Shown: positions 5,646 through 7,954 of the stretch, piece after piece | Numbering within the stretch: the first letter of the stretch is position 1 | Layout of the letters: the number at the start of each line of letters is the position of its first letter | Notes under the pieces: model-generated | Told to the model about the DNA's origin: nothing | What the model saw: the letters and a program-made list of their open reading frames with translations, nothing else | Databases searched by the model: none | Made by a program: the position numbers and the translations under genes | Source of the DNA: Helicobacteraceae bacterium | GTDB taxonomy: Bacteria > Campylobacterota > Campylobacteria > Campylobacterales > Sulfurimonadaceae | DNA length: 7,954 bases | NCBI GenBank assembly: GCA_015489055.1 | Contig: WFMO01000260.1 | Span: 1 to 7,954 of the forward strand | Reading direction: 5' to 3'

Positions 5646-6819
5646 CGAGGCGTTGTTAGCTGGGCATTTAAAGCTTGAAGATTATATATCTTCACTAAAG
5701 CAAAGTGAATTTTCCTATGACTATAAAACCAATAAAGAAAATAGTTTAAAACTAAGAGATTCATGGATACAACCTATCAATTTCTCATACAATTACTCAA
5801 AAAGTAATCCATATAACAACGCTCAAACTTCAAAAAATACGGCTATCTCAATCAGCCAGCCGATTTTTGAAAGTGGTGGCATATATTACGGTATAAAGTA
5901 CGCAGGTGCGCTTAAACGATATACAAATCTATCTATAGATGTACAAAAAAGAAAGCTTATAGCTCAGGCTGTTTCTCTTTTGATCCAGATAAAGCAGATG
6001 CAACTGCAACTAAAACAGCAAAAATTAAATATAGACAATGCCAAAATCAATCTTTTGCAAATTAAAAAACAATATATGAGCGGTCAAGTTGATTCAGGTT
6101 CTTTAGATAATGCGATTATTCAAAAAAACAGTGCGATGCAGACCTATTTTAATGAACAGACATCCAAAGCAAAGCTAATATCGCAATTTAAAACTATAAG
6201 TGATTTAAATTACAACAAAGCACAGATACCTACATTTAAGCTTATTACTAAAAAAATATTTTTAAACAATAACCTTCTGATAGATGAACAAAATGCCCAA
6301 AAGATAGAAAATATGTATCATGAAAAAGTTGTACGCTCCAAGTATCTGCCAAGTGTCAGCTTTAATGCCGGCTATAACTGGCTAACTACAAACAACCAAA
6401 GTTTTGGTAGAAATATTACAAATTCGGCTACAACAGATTATTATAATTATGGCTTAACTATCTCTATGCCGATTGATTATAATGCTCACAGAGATATCGA
6501 AGCCTCTAGGCTTGCTTATTTAAAATCTCAGGATCTGCTCATCGATCAAACAAGAGCTTCTGGGGCTATCTTTAAACAGGTGGTACAGAATTTGCAAAAC
6601 TATGATAAAAAGATAGGACTTGCAAAACAGAGCGAAAAACTATATAGCACTCTTTTACATCAAACAATACAGCTATACAGCGTAGGAAAAAAAACTATAT
6701 ATGATGTAGATACATTAAAAAATTCTCTGAAAATACAAAGTCTAAATGTTAAAATCTTTCAATTAGATAAACAGTTATCGTTACTAAATCTTTACGAGCA
6801 GCTAAATAATGCGGTTTAG
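5602..6819 (+). CDS. TolC-family outer membrane efflux/secretion channel
   Basis: Predicted trimeric outer-membrane/periplasmic tunnel of the OEP family, which works with an inner-membrane pump or type I secretion ABC transporter and an adaptor. Residues 1-20 form a signal peptide (Lys2, hydrophobic core, ALLAG cleavage region), and there is no lipobox cysteine. The 405-residue protein has the twofold OEP plan. Repeat one has NFSYNYSKSN (60-69), AISISQPIFESGGIYYGIKYA (split at 81-92 and 93-101), long coiled coils (about 105-160) and QYMSGQVDSGSLDNA (157-171). Repeat two has YLPSVSFNAGYNW (248-260), YGLTISMPIDYNAHRDIEAS (283-302), a second coiled coil, and LYSVGKKTIYDVDTLKNSL (358-376), equivalent to the TolC GxxTxxDVL turn. 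It is shorter than E. coli TolC (about 470 mature residues). No pump or adaptor gene is adjacent, so its partner and substrate are unknown. It overlaps argD by 44 nt and the next gene by 11 nt. Confidence 0.9.
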   Translation: MKALYVLIMLYLSFSEALLAGHLKLEDYISSLKQSEFSYDYKTNKENSLKLRDSWIQPINFSYNYSKSNPYNNAQTSKNTAISISQPIFESGGIYYGIKYAGALKRYTNLSIDVQKRKLIAQAVSLLIQIKQMQLQLKQQKLNIDNAKINLLQIKKQYMSGQVDSGSLDNAIIQKNSAMQTYFNEQTSKAKLISQFKTISDLNYNKAQIPTFKLITKKIFLNNNLLIDEQNAQKIENMYHEKVVRSKYLPSVSFNAGYNWLTTNNQSFGRNITNSATTDYYNYGLTISMPIDYNAHRDIEASRLAYLKSQDLLIDQTRASGAIFKQVVQNLQNYDKKIGLAKQSEKLYSTLLHQTIQLYSVGKKTIYDVDTLKNSLKIQSLNVKIFQLDKQLSLLNLYEQLNNAV

Positions 6820-7798
6820 TAGATTTATGAATAGTTGGCTGTATGATAATAACGGCTATTACGCCTCATATAAGCCCATTGGTAAAAATGGAGATTTTTA
6901 TACATCAGTTAGCACATCTAAATTTTTTGGCGGCAGTATTGCCAAACATATAATATCACTTATAGAGAGTGGATTTTTAAGTAAAGATGCCGTAATTTGT
7001 GAAATAGGTGCCCATCACGGATATTTACTGGCAGATATTATAGAATTTATTTATACGTTAAAACCTGAATTGATTGAGAGCTTACAGTTTGTGATTATTG
7101 AAAGGTTTGATGCCCTTATAAAACAGCAAGCTGAGTATTTTAGGACTTCATTTGGTGATGCTATTAAACTCTCACATTATTATACGCTTGATGAGCTTAC
7201 ATGTAAAGAAGCATTTTTTATAGCCAATGAGATATTTGATGCTTTTGGATGTGAACTGTTTTATGATGGTAAAATCGCCTCAGTTGTAAACAATAAAATT
7301 GTATTTGACACAGTCGATAAAAATATATCTTATAAAGCTAAGAAATATCATAAACAAAAGGGTGAGATTGCAGTCGGGTATGAAGAATTTGCAAAACAGA
7401 TGTATAGTTGTGCAGAGAAATTTGAATTTATGAGTTTTGATTATGGCCAGATGCAGGCAAGACCTGATTTTTCTCTGCGTGTATATAAAGAGCATAAAGT
7501 TTATCCGTTTTTTGATGAGTCGATAAATGTATTTGATATGTATAAGCGCGCAGATATAACTTATGATGTGACATTTGAGCATGTAAAAGATGCATTTGTA
7601 CAAGCGGGTGTTGAATTTATCGAACTAAAAGCCCAAATGAGCGCACTTGTAGATATGGGTATTTTAGAACTTTTACAAATATTAAAAGATAAGACCGCAG
7701 CCAAGATTTATACTCAAGAGGTAGATAAAGTAAAACCTCTTCTCCTTCCTGAGTTTTTAGGAGAGAGATTTAAAATGATAAGGTTTAAAAGAGATTAA
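6809..7798 (+). CDS. SAM-dependent methyltransferase, MidA/NDUFAF7 (DUF185) family
   Basis: Family relative of mitochondrial NDUFAF7, which dimethylates an arginine of the 49-kDa (NuoD-like) subunit during complex I assembly; the bacterial substrate is usually unproven. The N-terminal RFMNSWLYDNNGYY (5-18) and GDFYTSVS (28-35) match the family opening, which supports the first ATG over the one at 6827. CEIGAHHGYLLADI (64-77) is SAM motif I, but the usual EIGPGRG reads EIGAHHG. FFIANEIFDAFGCELF (136-151) is the conserved NExxDA block. Later come SFDYGQM (209-215), LRVYKEH (223-229) and ADITYDVTF (248-256). At 329 residues it is somewhat short for the family (about 350-400). The ATG lies inside the last codons of the TolC-like gene, with a weak ribosome-binding site, so coupled translation is likely. 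Its stop overlaps that of the convergent downstream gene. Confidence 0.88.
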   Translation: MRFSRFMNSWLYDNNGYYASYKPIGKNGDFYTSVSTSKFFGGSIAKHIISLIESGFLSKDAVICEIGAHHGYLLADIIEFIYTLKPELIESLQFVIIERFDALIKQQAEYFRTSFGDAIKLSHYYTLDELTCKEAFFIANEIFDAFGCELFYDGKIASVVNNKIVFDTVDKNISYKAKKYHKQKGEIAVGYEEFAKQMYSCAEKFEFMSFDYGQMQARPDFSLRVYKEHKVYPFFDESINVFDMYKRADITYDVTFEHVKDAFVQAGVEFIELKAQMSALVDMGILELLQILKDKTAAKIYTQEVDKVKPLLLPEFLGERFKMIRFKRD

Positions 7799-7954
7799 TA
7801 CGACTCACAGCTTTTATGAATAAACTTTTTATATTCTTTAAAAAGAGTTGTTTGATATTTGTTCTTATTATATATTAGATACAATTCTCTTTTTAAATCA
7901 ATATTTATAAGCTTTATTTCAAAAAGTTCTTGTCGTTCAAGTTCTTTTAAAACA
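7795..7954 (-). CDS. LysR-type transcriptional regulator, C-terminal end (runs off right edge)
   Basis: The reverse strand is open from the right edge to a TAA at 7795-7797 and encodes 53 residues. The pattern VLKELERQELFEIKL followed by LKRELYLIYNKNKYQTTLF and KEYKKFI fits the end of a LysR substrate-binding domain: an ExxxGxLxxV-like helix and strand, then R-x-LYLVY-K-x-R/K-Y, then a final F/Y..F helix. The DNA-binding domain is outside the window, so neither regulon nor effector can be inferred. The gene is convergent with the methyltransferase and shares 4 nt (TTAA) with it at the stop codons. The reading frame is credible for length and composition; the family call rests only on this short tail. 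Confidence 0.7.
   Translation of the reverse strand, partial: VLKELERQELFEIKLINIDLKRELYLIYNKNKYQTTLFKEYKKFIHKSCESY
7796..7808 (+). other. 13-nt exact match to T7 phage promoter recognition half
   Basis: TAATACGACTCAC is identical to positions -17 to -5 of the T7 late promoter. The match then ends: the genome continues AGCTTTT where the phage promoter has the TATAGGG initiation region. The stretch is coding on both sides, covering the methyltransferase stop on the plus strand and the last codons of the LysR-like gene on the minus strand, so it is not a vector junction. Probably coincidental and not functional in the host. Confidence 0.3.

Noticed and set aside
6827..6829. Alternative start of the methyltransferase at the second ATG
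   Set aside because: It would remove RFSRF, which belongs to the conserved family opening (FxxFMxxxLY); the ribosome-binding site there is no better.
7280..7603. Minus-strand open frame of 107 codons over the methyltransferase gene
   Set aside because: Antisense to conserved MidA-family motifs, Ile/Lys/Cys-rich without domain character; an AT-rich shadow.
7824..7848. AT-rich inverted repeat (CTTTTT and AAAAAG) as a terminator for the argD operon
   Set aside because: The stem is only A-T pairs with a large loop, and it lies inside the convergent LysR-like coding sequence.
1..7954. tRNA, rRNA, CRISPR array, insertion sequence, prophage or defence island
   Set aside because: The window is filled almost wall to wall by recognised protein genes, and no cloverleaf, repeat-spacer pattern, transposase or terminal inverted repeat was seen.

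Overview
The window is very probably chromosomal DNA of a Campylobacterota (Epsilonproteobacteria) member. A free-living Sulfurimonas/Sulfurovum-like bacterium fits better than a host-adapted Campylobacter or Helicobacter, but I cannot fix the genus without a search. Three things support this. The DNA is AT-rich and gene-dense, with overlapping genes. The minus-strand cluster flgA-ubiX-coaD-tmk-hisS is an order I recall from Campylobacter jejuni. The proteins have the Lys/Ile/Asn-rich look of the group. The longest stretch without a gene is only 77 bases, and I see no RNA genes, insertion sequences, CRISPR arrays or phage genes.

Layout. Bases 1-3080 hold a minus-strand operon read right to left: flgA (flagellar P-ring chaperone), ubiX (prenyl-FMN synthase), coaD (CoA biosynthesis), tmk (dTMP kinase) and the N-terminal half of hisS (histidyl-tRNA synthetase, running off the left edge). 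Successive genes overlap by 4 and 8 nt, abut exactly, or are 6 nt apart, so they are probably co-transcribed and partly translationally coupled. Bases 3081-3157 are a divergent promoter region with a perfect tandem 8-bp repeat. Bases 3158-4420 encode a soluble diguanylate cyclase with a long helical N-terminal sensor resembling the globin-coupled cyclases (DosC type), but with the heme-binding histidine apparently replaced by tyrosine. Bases 4464-7798 are a plus-strand operon: argD-type aminotransferase, a TolC-family outer-membrane channel and a MidA/NDUFAF7-type methyltransferase, overlapping by 44 and 11 nt. Bases 7795-7954 are the C-terminal end of a convergent minus-strand gene that looks like a LysR-type regulator; the two stop codons overlap.

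How it fits together. Most of the window is core metabolism: CoA, dTTP, prenyl-FMN/menaquinone, arginine and His-tRNA. Two points connect to lifestyle: a flagellar assembly gene heads the housekeeping operon, and a c-di-GMP synthase is transcribed away from it out of the same short intergenic region. I did not find a clearly new multi-gene system. The most interesting items are the apparently heme-less globin-like sensor of the cyclase, the tandem -10-like repeat in the divergent promoter, the deep argD/tolC overlap, the altered SAM-binding motif of the MidA-like protein, and a 13-nt exact match to the recognition half of the T7 phage promoter at the convergent stop codons.
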